IMG/VR virus record: IMGVR_UViG_3300047352_000504
Coordinates: 1-24,182 of that record
Strand: one strand, 5' to 3'
From: a virus
Length of the DNA stretch: 24,182 nucleotides
The first letter of the stretch is position 1; the number at the start of each line of letters is the position of its first letter. Both the position numbers and the translations under genes were made by a program. The notes under the pieces were generated by a model that saw only the letters and a program-made list of their open reading frames with translations, was not told the DNA's origin and did no database searches. Positions 14,897 to 21,585 of the stretch are shown here, piece by piece.

Positions 14897-15199
14897 GTGC
14901 GTAAAGCTGGTGATCACGTAGAAGGTCCTGAATTATTTTCAGCGATCTACAAACATCTACGTTCAGACGAGATTCCGGATCAGGCTGCTAATCAGCTAAC
15001 AGCTGAAATATTGACGCACGGAGATGAAGTAGATAGCTCAGTTGAGCGGTTCCAAGAGAACTATGCAAACTTCAAGAGTAAAGGATATTGCGATGAATCT
15101 GCCCAAGCGATGGCAGTAGAAAGTATGGAAGAAGGTGCTGAACAACCTAAGAGAAGTTTGAGGTTTGCACGTTTATCTGATCTTGAAGAATTGGCTTGA
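14897..15199 (+). CDS. Small acidic unknown protein upstream of the sigma factor, 100 aa
   Basis: GTG at 14897 is the only usable start in frame; an in-frame stop lies at 14873. The protein is acidic and helical: FSAIYKHLRSDEIPDQAANQ (15-34), AVESMEEGAEQPKRSLRFAR near the end. It has a single Cys and no membrane segment or known domain. It lies 47 nt before the sigma factor in the same orientation. A partner or regulator of the sigma factor (for instance an anti-sigma or co-activator) is only a positional guess; a small structural protein is equally possible. Confidence 0.62.
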   Translation: MRKAGDHVEGPELFSAIYKHLRSDEIPDQAANQLTAEILTHGDEVDSSVERFQENYANFKSKGYCDESAQAMAVESMEEGAEQPKRSLRFARLSDLEELA

Positions 15200-15218
15200 T
15201 AAATAACAAATACCCTGC

Positions 15219-15224
15219 TATTAT
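15219..15224 (+). promoter_or_regulatory. Candidate -10 element TATTAT before the sigma factor gene
   Basis: TATTAT fits the TANNNT form and ends 22 nt before the ATG at 15247, in a 47-nt AT-rich gap. It departs from the TANAAT form seen at most other gaps, so it could be read by the host sigma. A ribosome binding site-like GGAAGAGG (15234-15241) follows. Confidence 0.35.
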
Positions 15225-15246
15225 TAATTAATAGGAAGAGGTATAA

Positions 15247-16185
15247 ATGACACAACCAAAAGCTTCAGGAGATAGTGTACGTGCTTATCTTCGGGACATT
15301 GGACGTGTACCTTTGCTTGAGCACGATGAAGAAATTCTGCTTGGCCGACAGGTGCAACGGCTAATGGAATTGGAAGAGATGAAGTCCGAGATGGAACTGG
15401 ATAATGACGGATTAGCTGAAGCTATGGAGTTACCAGTCAAACAAATCAAACGGGAACTACGTGAAGGCAGAAAAGCAAAAGAGAAGATGGTTACGGCAAA
15501 CCTCCGTCTCGTCGTCTCGGTCGCTAAGAAATATACCAAGCGTAATATGGAGCTTCTGGATATCATCCAGGAAGGTACGATCGGGCTCGTTCGCGGCGTC
15601 GAGAAGTTTGATCCTGGTCGTGGGTATAAGTTTTCTACTTACGCTTATTGGTGGATACGCCAAGGGATCACCCGTGCGATTGCTGAAAAATCGAGGGCAA
15701 TCCGGCTACCGATCCACGTTACTGAGAATCTCAACCGACTTAAGAAAGCCCAGCGTGAGCTGAGTCAGATGACTGGTGAGATGCCCAATGTATTCCAGCT
15801 GTCTGAGCACCTTGATTTGACAGTAGAAGAGATCAAAGATTTGATGTGCAAAGCTCGCCAACCTACCTCTCTAGAGATTAAGATAGGGGAGAACAGGGAC
15901 ACAGCTCTGATCGATCTTCTCGAAGACGAATCTCAGTTACCTGAAATGCTGCTTGAACGCTCTTGTATCAAAGAAGATATTCGTGAGCTAATAAGTGAAC
16001 TGCCCGAAATGCAAGCAGCAGTTATCAGTATGAGGTACGGCATCGGTGAAGAGATACTTGAACCTATGTCAATGACAGCAATTGGTCAGGTATTAAATAT
16101 GAGCCGTGACCGTGTTCGCACTCTTGAGCACAAAGCACTCCGTCACCTTAAAGAGAAGTCCGATAAGATCAGTGAATATCTCTAA
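15247..16185 (+). CDS. RNA polymerase sigma-70 factor, cyanobacterial group 2 type
   Basis: This complete 312-residue sigma factor directs host RNA polymerase to selected promoters. Region 1.2 spans about 8-40 (DSVRAYLRDIGRVPLL). Region 2 is 79-150 (ANLRLVVSVAKKY, LLDIIQEGTIGLVRGVEKFD, YKFSTYAYWWIRQGITRAI), keeping Trp135-Trp136 and the -10 contact pair Gln139/Thr142. Region 3 is about 154-235 with the cyanobacterial-style SLEIKIGENRDTALIDLLED. Region 4 is 245-305 with helix-turn-helix MSRDRVRTLEHKALRHLK. In the -35-reading helix Asp288 and Thr292 replace the usual Glu and Gln (E585 and Q589 in E. coli numbering). A ribosome binding site GGAAGAGG precedes the ATG. Length and motifs match cyanobacterial group 2 sigmas, indicating acquisition from a host. 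Confidence 0.96.
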   Translation: MTQPKASGDSVRAYLRDIGRVPLLEHDEEILLGRQVQRLMELEEMKSEMELDNDGLAEAMELPVKQIKRELREGRKAKEKMVTANLRLVVSVAKKYTKRNMELLDIIQEGTIGLVRGVEKFDPGRGYKFSTYAYWWIRQGITRAIAEKSRAIRLPIHVTENLNRLKKAQRELSQMTGEMPNVFQLSEHLDLTVEEIKDLMCKARQPTSLEIKIGENRDTALIDLLEDESQLPEMLLERSCIKEDIRELISELPEMQAAVISMRYGIGEEILEPMSMTAIGQVLNMSRDRVRTLEHKALRHLKEKSDKISEYL

Positions 16186-16191
16186 TACAAT
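16186..16191 (+). promoter_or_regulatory. Candidate -10 element TACAAT directly after the sigma gene
   Basis: TACAAT begins right after the sigma stop codon and ends 26 nt before the ATG at 16218. No -35 consensus is present. Confidence 0.42.
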
Positions 16192-16217
16192 GTAGAGAGG
16201 GATAATGCGGTTTACTG

Positions 16218-16913
16218 ATGGACGTTACCGATCAGATTAGACAATACCAAATTCAGTACGGCGCAAGTGACTATAACGATCTTGGTTATATTGCTGCGCA
16301 GCGTAAGCTGAATTACGCTGAAGGTTCGTCTATCAACAAACCTATTCGTGAAAGAGTTTCACTAATCCCTAGTACACTCAAGTACCAAGACGCTACCGGA
16401 TTGTTTGGTACTGAGAATACGTTTGTGCGTATTGACGTAAAAGCAATTAACCCTACTTCTATTTGCTTTGTAGAGAATACCTACGAATGTGCAGAGCTAG
16501 GAACAGAGGTAGTTTTTCCAGGCGATGAGTACACGTACAATGACGGACGTAATGTCCCAGGACAGGCTCTTATTTTTGACAAAGAAGATTTAACGATTGT
16601 CAATACGTACGAACCTGCTCAGTTTGGAGGCGATACTATTCCTACGCTTAACGATACTCAGATCAGCGTAGATCTAAAGAATTTAAAAACAGGTAACAAG
16701 TACCTTGACGATTGGCTTGATGTCAGGCTCTATACATCCAATCGTATGGAGCATCCATATGACTTTATGTGGGTACCGTTAAACGGATTTTTCTATATTG
16801 GTTTCCACGCTCGTAATACTAAAAGGCTCCCCTACAACGTTGAAGTGACTGTAGGAGAGCAAATTGTTAGCAGTTTTGATATTGAGGATCGTCGCTATCT
16901 TATGCGATCGTAA
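16218..16913 (+). CDS. Unknown beta-rich protein, 231 aa; possible virion surface or connector protein
   Basis: Residues 1-40 are polar and helical (DVTDQIRQYQIQYGASDYND). The remainder alternates apolar and polar residues as in beta-sandwich folds (TFVRIDVKAINPTSICFVEN, GFFYIGFHARNTKRLPYNVE), with several aromatic positions and no membrane segment. It could be a head-tail connector, decoration or receptor-contact protein. The start lacks a close ribosome binding site; a purine-rich GAGAGGG lies too far upstream (16194-16200). A tiny out-of-frame ATG at 16205 gives only 11 codons. The 3' end overlaps the convergent Ig-like gene by 14 nt. Confidence 0.7.
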   Translation: MDVTDQIRQYQIQYGASDYNDLGYIAAQRKLNYAEGSSINKPIRERVSLIPSTLKYQDATGLFGTENTFVRIDVKAINPTSICFVENTYECAELGTEVVFPGDEYTYNDGRNVPGQALIFDKEDLTIVNTYEPAQFGGDTIPTLNDTQISVDLKNLKTGNKYLDDWLDVRLYTSNRMEHPYDFMWVPLNGFFYIGFHARNTKRLPYNVEVTVGEQIVSSFDIEDRRYLMRS

Positions 16914-17580
16914 CAGAGAGAGTATCTTCTTGAGGAGTGTTAGATGCGCCTGCCTGAGAAACACTGCACTTAACGGTAGCGTCTCCGGCGTCTCCAGCAT
17001 CAACAGTAAGTGATGCAGTCCCTTGACCAGCTGTGATCGACAGGTTGCCGGTAACAGTCCAGGCATACACAGGAGCTGAAGCATCACCACCTGACAGAGC
17101 AACGCTGTACGTCAGATCTGAGGTATCAGCATCAGGGTTGTCATTGCCACTGACGGTAGGAGTACCGATCGTTTCAGCAGCAGTACCATCAGGCTTAGGT
17201 GCAGCACCAGCAGGTTTGACTGTCATTATTTTGCCGCCGCTGATAGCAGGGAATACATAATGCTCAATCAACTGCATATCTTCGGTAAACAGAGCAGCAC
17301 GGCTAATCTCATTAGCACCAATGAAAGTGAATACAAACGTATCGTGATCAATACGCACGTCTGTGCTCATATTGGTATCAAGAACAAGCTTGACCGTATC
17401 ACCACTAACGGTTACATCAAAAATGGTGCAATTGACATAGCACGTAGATACGCCACCAGACTTCCACCACTCTTTAACAAGGTGAGTGTCTCCTCCTCGC
17501 TTAGGACGAGTAAGCAGCATTTCAGTGCCAGTGTGCTTTGTAACGTCCCTAACACCTTTAAGAACAAGACTATCAGCCAT
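16900..17580 (-). CDS. Ig-like domain protein, 226 aa
   Basis: Residues about 137-226 form an Ig-like beta-sandwich as found on many phage head and tail proteins: ADTSDLTYSVALSGGD, APVYAWTVTGNLSITAGQ, the Cys-containing ATVKCSVSQAG and a final LSVTIA strand. Residues 1-120 are a separate domain rich in beta strands (TCYVNCTIFDVTVSGDTVKL, HDTFVFTFIGANE), joined by an Ala/Pro/Gly linker (121-136). There is no signal peptide. Such domains usually decorate the particle surface and bind glycans loosely. The gene is on the - strand together with the HNH gene, opposite to all surrounding structural genes; it starts 5 nt after the HNH gene ends. Confidence 0.8.
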   Translation of the reverse strand: MADSLVLKGVRDVTKHTGTEMLLTRPKRGGDTHLVKEWWKSGGVSTCYVNCTIFDVTVSGDTVKLVLDTNMSTDVRIDHDTFVFTFIGANEISRAALFTEDMQLIEHYVFPAISGGKIMTVKPAGAAPKPDGTAAETIGTPTVSGNDNPDADTSDLTYSVALSGGDASAPVYAWTVTGNLSITAGQGTASLTVDAGDAGDATVKCSVSQAGASNTPQEDTLSVTIA

Positions 17581-17585
17581 TGTGT

Positions 17586-17957
17586 TTAACTAAGACTTTC
17601 TTCTATTTTAGACCATTTAAGATTTGACACGTTGTTGTTAGTCTTACAACCATCTAAATGTCGAATCCTACTGCAACCTTTAGATTTACCGGGGCTTGCA
17701 GCGGGTTTATCTAAGAAGGCCAGTGCAACTAATTTATGCACAGTTGCTGTGATTGTTTGTTTACGTCCGATACGTTGAGTTAAATTAACCTGAGCATATC
17801 CGTTTTTGTTGACTCTCTGCTTGAGTAAACGTTCGATTGTACCCTTGGTGCTTTTAATTTGACCAGCTTCGTTTACATAGTACTCAATGCAGCTTTCAAA
17901 CCCAGGCAAGGTATGTATGGGCTTCCAAATTTTGTCATCAATAAAATCCATATCCAC
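17586..17957 (-). CDS. HNH homing endonuclease with NUMOD4-like N-terminus
   Basis: This is a free-standing endonuclease gene of the group that spreads by cutting related phage genomes. The N-terminal part (IWKPIHTLPGFESCIEYYVNEAG region) matches NUMOD4, with NKNGYAQVNL at 50-59. The HNH part includes TVHKLVALAFLDKP (72-85) and RIRHLDGCKTNNNVSNLKW (97-115), with His74, His100 and the Asn-rich motif. The protein stops just after the HNH core at 123 residues; many relatives continue with a further DNA-binding helix domain, so specificity may be reduced. The GTG at 17957 fits a TATACT element 23 nt upstream; an ATG at 17951 is an alternative. It neighbours the capsid gene. Confidence 0.88.
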   Translation of the reverse strand: MDMDFIDDKIWKPIHTLPGFESCIEYYVNEAGQIKSTKGTIERLLKQRVNKNGYAQVNLTQRIGRKQTITATVHKLVALAFLDKPAASPGKSKGCSRIRHLDGCKTNNNVSNLKWSKIEESLS

Positions 17958-17980
17958 AAAATTCTGGGGTACATAAGCAA

Positions 17981-17986
17981 AGTATA
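17981..17986 (-). promoter_or_regulatory. Candidate -10 element TATACT for the HNH / Ig-like genes
   Basis: On the - strand TATACT ends 23 nt before the GTG start at 17957, inside the 106-nt divergent gap. It fits the TANNNT form; no -35 is obvious. Confidence 0.35.
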
Positions 17987-18011
17987 ACTAATGACAGTAC
18001 TATTAGGTTAT

Positions 18012-18030
18012 GTGAGTAAGTCGAACTCAC
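18012..18030 (+). other. Inverted repeat before the capsid gene
   Basis: GTGAGT and ACTCAC flank a 7-nt loop, immediately upstream of a GATAAT element. It could be an operator for the capsid promoter. The 6-bp arms are short enough that chance is possible. Confidence 0.35.
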
Positions 18031-18036
18031 GATAAT
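18031..18036 (+). promoter_or_regulatory. Candidate -10 element GATAAT of the capsid operon
   Basis: GATAAT ends 27 nt before the capsid ATG. The ribosome binding site ACGGAG (18049-18054) lies between, which makes this the best equipped start in the region. Confidence 0.4.
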
Positions 18037-18063
18037 CCTTTTAGCTTACGGAGTTAGCGATCT

Positions 18064-19218
18064 ATGTGGATCGATAATGATTTTCCGAAGCTTCTTGGTG
18101 CAGAGCTTTACCGTCCTCATCCTGCCTACATCATTGAGATGGCAGTTGAGCCTGTGGTGGTCCACGATTTTTCCAAGCAACCCGGCCAGACCGTGCAGCT
18201 TGATCGTTACCGCTTCTGGGGTAAGCCTGGCACTAAGGAGTCCCGTGAGCGTACTGCTGACCAAACTTTGGGTTCGGCATCCGCTCGTAACATTGTGAAG
18301 GACAAGGTGCTGGTTACTCTCCGTGAGTACACCGGACCTGCTGACAGCCGCGACGCTGCACAACCTTCTACTTTCAAAGTTGCACGTGAGACCCTGATCA
18401 CTGCACAACGTCTCCTGCTCGATACTGGAAACCTCAACGTCTTCCACCAGTCCATCGGTTCTCTGACCCTGCTCGACGACTATCGTCGTTGGCGCGATCG
18501 GGTGTTCGCTAACGAACTCCTGAAAGCTGAAGCCTGTGGTGCTGCTTCCGAAGACCAAGGTGGTTACTACCTGCCCGGTGGTAAAGAGAAAGGCGCTTCC
18601 GCTACTGGCGACAACATTGATGTCACCTATGCAGCTGGCGAGTCTGCCAAGTTCGATGTGAAGACTGACCTTCTTGAGGTCGTCAAAGATATGCGCAAGC
18701 GGAACGTTCCGACGTTCGCTGACGGTTATTACCGTTGCATCGTGGATCCGACCGCGATGATGCACCTCCGCCAGAACAGCGACTTCCGTGAAATCGCTCG
18801 TTACCCTGGCACCGGGATGATCAACCCAATGCAGCCCGCTCTGCAGCCGAACGCCAATTTCTACCAAGGAATGGGTCCTGCTTACGGCCAAGCTGGTTTC
18901 GTTGCTGGTCAACCTGTTATGCCGACCGGCTTCCTCTTTGAGGGTGTCCGTTGGTTCGAGTCCACCAACCTGCCTGAGCAGTCTTACAACCTGACGATCA
19001 CCGACGAGAGCGGTGCTGCTGCCGATTACGGCGCTGCACAGTTGATCTTCTTTGGTCCTCAAGCTGTAGGCGTAGGCATCGGTGGTAACAACGCCCAGAT
19101 CCTCCTGAACAACAACGATGACTTCTCACGATTCATCATTATGATCTGGAGCCTGTTTGCCGGATTTGAAACCCTGAATAAGGATTTCATCACGGTTGGT
19201 TACTCTTTCGTTTATTGA
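18064..19218 (+). CDS. Major capsid protein, N4 gp56-like
   Basis: This is the shell-forming head protein. The 384 residues lack signals or enzyme motifs. The pattern resembles the N4 gp56-type HK97-fold capsid family: a conserved basic-aromatic element (GQTVQLDRYRFWGKPG, 41-56), a central helix with leucines (TLITAQRLLLDTGN), the peptide DGYYRCIVDPTAMMHL (220-235) like the family's Tyr-xxx-Ile-His-Pro region, and a late beta part (GFLFEGVRWFESTN, 289-302) with a family-like terminal section (FETLNKDFITVGYSFVY). Codons are strongly C-ending and unlike those of neighbouring genes, as expected for the most abundant protein. A good ribosome binding site ACGGAG precedes the ATG. Transcribed with the next gene, ending at an intrinsic terminator. 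Confidence 0.87.
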   Translation: MWIDNDFPKLLGAELYRPHPAYIIEMAVEPVVVHDFSKQPGQTVQLDRYRFWGKPGTKESRERTADQTLGSASARNIVKDKVLVTLREYTGPADSRDAAQPSTFKVARETLITAQRLLLDTGNLNVFHQSIGSLTLLDDYRRWRDRVFANELLKAEACGAASEDQGGYYLPGGKEKGASATGDNIDVTYAAGESAKFDVKTDLLEVVKDMRKRNVPTFADGYYRCIVDPTAMMHLRQNSDFREIARYPGTGMINPMQPALQPNANFYQGMGPAYGQAGFVAGQPVMPTGFLFEGVRWFESTNLPEQSYNLTITDESGAAADYGAAQLIFFGPQAVGVGIGGNNAQILLNNNDDFSRFIIMIWSLFAGFETLNKDFITVGYSFVY

Positions 19219-19233
19219 TAGGAGTTACTAACT

Positions 19234-19857
19234 ATGTCTATTATTTTCCCCGGTAACTATGTAGCCCACCTGAACGCTTATCGCGAACAGGGTGTTGAGG
19301 CTCTCCCTGGTGTTGAGTTCTACCGCGCTGTCGGTGCTCTTCCCCTGAACCCTGATGTGTTCACCGAACTGGTCAGTGGCGAACTGCCTGCTGATACCTA
19401 TCCGGTGTATGTGCTGTCTCCTGACCTGCGTCAAGATGACAAGCCCCGCAAAGATAAAGCTCTTGTGATTCCCGCAGGTTCTGTGGTTTACAAGGTCGCT
19501 GTCTCTGCTCCTGGTGTGCGTGAAGCAACCGTGGCTGGCACTTCTACTGTTGAAGTTGCTACCCCTGCTGCCCCCGCTGTTCCTGCTTTGACTGCAGAAG
19601 CTGACGGATACTTCCCTGAGGAAGGCTCTGGTTCCGCTCTGGTTTCAATCCTCGATGGAACCGCTCTGGGTGCTGACACCGCTGTCACCATCACGACCGA
19701 TGCAGAACTGATCGCTTCTCTCGATCCTTCTGCTGGTGCCTGCCGGAACTCTCCTTCTGCCCTGCTGGTTGAAGTGTGCTACTTCCGTCCCACCCCTGCT
19801 CCCGACGCTGAGGATGCTCATATTCCTTACGCTGTTGAAGCTGGACAAGGCGAGTGA
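19234..19857 (+). CDS. Capsid-associated or decoration-like protein, 207 aa
   Basis: It starts 15 nt after the capsid gene with a clear ribosome binding site AGGAG (19220-19224). It shares the capsid gene's C-rich codon choice, so high expression is likely. The sequence is beta-rich and acidic, with a Val/Ala/Pro-rich middle (TSTVEVATPAAPAVPALTAE) that looks like a linker between two domains (about 1-90 and 120-207). No membrane segment or known domain is recognised. Same operon, same codon bias and the terminator directly behind it suggest a head decoration or second shell protein. Confidence 0.75.
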   Translation: MSIIFPGNYVAHLNAYREQGVEALPGVEFYRAVGALPLNPDVFTELVSGELPADTYPVYVLSPDLRQDDKPRKDKALVIPAGSVVYKVAVSAPGVREATVAGTSTVEVATPAAPAVPALTAEADGYFPEEGSGSALVSILDGTALGADTAVTITTDAELIASLDPSAGACRNSPSALLVEVCYFRPTPAPDAEDAHIPYAVEAGQGE

Positions 19858-19875
19858 TTTAGATAATCACATATC

Positions 19876-19904
19876 AAAGGCGTCTCTTATGAGGCGCTTT
19901 TTTT
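19876..19904 (+). terminator. Intrinsic terminator after the capsid operon
   Basis: A stem GCGTCTC / GAGGCGC (one G.T pair, extended by three A.T pairs and another G.T) with the 4-nt loop TTAT is followed by seven T. It closes the capsid two-gene unit and is the only classical rho-independent terminator seen in the window. Confidence 0.85.
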
Positions 19905-19909
19905 ATGTC

Positions 19910-19915
19910 TATAAT
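19910..19915 (+). promoter_or_regulatory. Candidate -10 element TATAAT after the terminator
   Basis: TATAAT, the consensus form, ends 23 nt before the ATG at 19939. The upstream -35 position falls inside the terminator stem and shows no TTGACA. It restarts transcription for the downstream gene set. Confidence 0.5.
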
Positions 19916-19938
19916 AAAGCTAAGTGTACCCCAAGAAT

Positions 19939-20373
19939 ATGGCTGATACCAAACTATTTCAAGACACAAAGACAGGCAAACTTGTAGAGTTTATTTCTAA
20001 GCACGACAAAGAATTTGCAATGGTGCGTGATGCTGGGGGTGTCGTTACGTTTGTCACTCTTGAGCAGCTTGTGCCTTACGACAAAGAGAAAGGACGTTTG
20101 TCAAAGGTCAAAGCTCCTGTCCTACAAGAGCCTGAAGAGAAAATGCCAGATCGCGTCGTTCCTATTGAGGACACTCGCCTCAACCTCAACACTGCACCTG
20201 CAGAGCAAATTGCTAAGCGTCTGCCTGGCGTAGGTTTCGCTACCGCCAAAAAGATTGTTGAGCTGCGTATGTCCCTCAGCGGTGAGCGTTTTAATAACCT
20301 TAAGCAGCTTGAAAATATCCCTCGTGTCAATTGGGACCAACTCATAGAAGAGGATATGATTTTTATTAGTTAA
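19939..20373 (+). CDS. Helix-hairpin-helix (ComEA-like) protein with N-terminal small beta domain, 144 aa
   Basis: The ATG at 19939 is preferred over an in-frame GTG at 19924 because of the TATAAT spacing. Residues 1-50 alternate polar and apolar residues as in a small SH3-like beta domain (KTGKLVEFISKHDKEFAMV). Residues 80-140 match ComEA-type helix-hairpin-helix DNA-binding modules: LNLNTAPAEQIAKRLPGVG, then FATAKKIVELR, then FNNLKQLENIPRV. These bind DNA backbone without sequence preference. No signal peptide is present, so uptake of DNA as in ComEA is unlikely; a role in DNA packaging, completion or ejection is inferred. It follows the capsid operon after a terminator, alone with its own promoter. 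Confidence 0.8.
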   Translation: MADTKLFQDTKTGKLVEFISKHDKEFAMVRDAGGVVTFVTLEQLVPYDKEKGRLSKVKAPVLQEPEEKMPDRVVPIEDTRLNLNTAPAEQIAKRLPGVGFATAKKIVELRMSLSGERFNNLKQLENIPRVNWDQLIEEDMIFIS

Positions 20374-20399
20374 GCTGGATACATATCACTAGGGGCAAT

Positions 20400-20717
20400 A
20401 TGCTTTCTACGAAATACCGCCTCCGTATGGAGTTTATTTGCAATCGTATTGCCAATCAAGAAGAAGTAAAACTAGAAGATATGATTTGGGCAGAGAAACT
20501 AGCAAAGGCAAATAGCTCTGCTGGTGAAATGTTGCGTAAAGCTCGGCGCACTGCTGCTAATCCAGATGCGCCTGAGCAGTCACTTGATAACTTTCTAAAT
20601 CAGATGGATATTGGAGATCCAGATCCGTCTAAACACAAGAAGGGGTTTGATAGTGCAGAAGAGATTGCACAGTGGTTTCAACAAGACAAGCCTGATGATT
20701 GGCGGCAAAGAGATTAG
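20400..20717 (+). CDS. Small unknown helical protein, 105 aa
   Basis: Start ATG at 20400 is preceded by AGGGGC (20391-20396), a weak ribosome binding site. The protein is acidic and helical: MEFICNRIANQEEVKLEDM (10-28), MLRKARRTAA (44-53), and ends with a charged helix (AEEIAQWFQQDKPDDWRQRD). No membrane segment and no known domain are seen. The end overlaps the next frame by 19 nt if the TTG start of that gene is used. A head or packaging accessory role is possible but unsupported. Confidence 0.65.
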   Translation: MLSTKYRLRMEFICNRIANQEEVKLEDMIWAEKLAKANSSAGEMLRKARRTAANPDAPEQSLDNFLNQMDIGDPDPSKHKKGFDSAEEIAQWFQQDKPDDWRQRD

Positions 20718-21097
20718 CTAAACTAGTTATAGTAAAGCGTTTATTAGATATGCCATCTCCTGATGACATCCTTGCATACAAAGCAATGCAAGATGAACAG
20801 AATCGCATCTCTGCTCCTACTGCAGGTGCTATTGGTGCTGGCGTCGGTTTGCTTGCAGGTGTTACACAACGTGGACGCTTCGGTCAACGTATGGCAGGCG
20901 GAGCTAGTACAGCTATTGCAGGCGGACTGCTAGGTGTAGGCATTCAACAGATTGCTCTTCAAGAGTCACCCGCTGCAAGAGCATTGGCAAATATGCAAGC
21001 TAAAGAGCGAGCAGGCGGTCAAGTAACTCCTGAGGAAATGCGTTTGTACGAAAGTGCACTGGCTGAAGCTTATAACTCACAGCTTGGTATCGCGTAA
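20699..21097 (+). CDS. Small glycine-zipper protein, 132 aa; candidate membrane-inserting virion protein
   Basis: The gene starts with TTG at 20699 or ATG at 20750 (residue 18). The longer form adds a basic amphipathic helix (AAKRLAKLVIVKRLLD) and overlaps the upstream gene; neither start has a strong ribosome binding site. Residues 39-55 (APTAGAIGAGVGLLAGV) and 66-88 (AGGASTAIAGGLLGVGIQQI) are two apolar, glycine-patterned segments split by a basic loop (TQRGRFGQR), a hairpin able to insert in a membrane. The same pattern ends the protein at 2518. The C-terminus is a polar helix. The stop shares a base with the next start. Confidence 0.68.
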   Translation: MAAKRLAKLVIVKRLLDMPSPDDILAYKAMQDEQNRISAPTAGAIGAGVGLLAGVTQRGRFGQRMAGGASTAIAGGLLGVGIQQIALQESPAARALANMQAKERAGGQVTPEEMRLYESALAEAYNSQLGIA

Positions 21098-21585
21098 TGG
21101 AACTAAGTGAATACGAAAAGTCACGCACTAGATTTCACTTAGGTTTCAACGCTGGTGCTCAGATTCCTGCTGGTGACAGAGCTAGACTTGAAGAAGCTAT
21201 GGCACTAGTACCAGACGACAACTGGTATAGAGAGATTGTCAATCACATCCGACGTTGTGATAACGCTTGGGATAGAAGTGAGTACTTCCCTCCTGCTGGT
21301 GAAGGTAACACAAGTGTGAACCCCTCACGTTTGGAAACAATCTCTGGTGACGTTGAACGTACGATTCTGACAAGTGACCCAATTAAAGGCGACAGCTACT
21401 TCAGAGAGATCTATCTACGAGAAGTCGATCGTCTCGCTGAAACTCTATATGTTCCTAATTATCGGCGTCCTGAAGTACGTCGGTACGCTTTTGAAAGAGC
21501 TGGGGCGGAGTTTATTATGGCTGTGCCAGGACCTGCTGATACGTCAGTCGGGTCGCGAATCTTCCTAGCACTTAATTATAGATAG
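21097..21585 (+). CDS. Unknown helical protein, 162 aa; possible head-tail adaptor
   Basis: Start and preceding stop overlap (TAATG). The protein is charged, soluble and mostly helical: MELSEYEKSRTRFHLGFNAG at the start, RARLEEAMALVPDDNWYREI and a later YLREVDRLAETLYVPNYRRP. It closes with a small beta part. Size and position in a string of small genes after the capsid suit a connector or head-completion protein, but no family motif is visible, so this is a guess. Confidence 0.68.
   Translation: MELSEYEKSRTRFHLGFNAGAQIPAGDRARLEEAMALVPDDNWYREIVNHIRRCDNAWDRSEYFPPAGEGNTSVNPSRLETISGDVERTILTSDPIKGDSYFREIYLREVDRLAETLYVPNYRRPEVRRYAFERAGAEFIMAVPGPADTSVGSRIFLALNYR

Noticed and set aside
16903-16910. 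GCGATCGT near the 16913 stop considered as the cyanobacterial HIP1 octamer
   Set aside because: It differs from GCGATCGC at one base and no enrichment of the octamer is seen in the window, so it is not used as host evidence.
18046-19062. Long open frame (338 codons) on the minus strand opposite the capsid gene
   Set aside because: It is the mirror of strong codon bias in the capsid gene; the product has no coherent domain and no ribosome binding site was seen.
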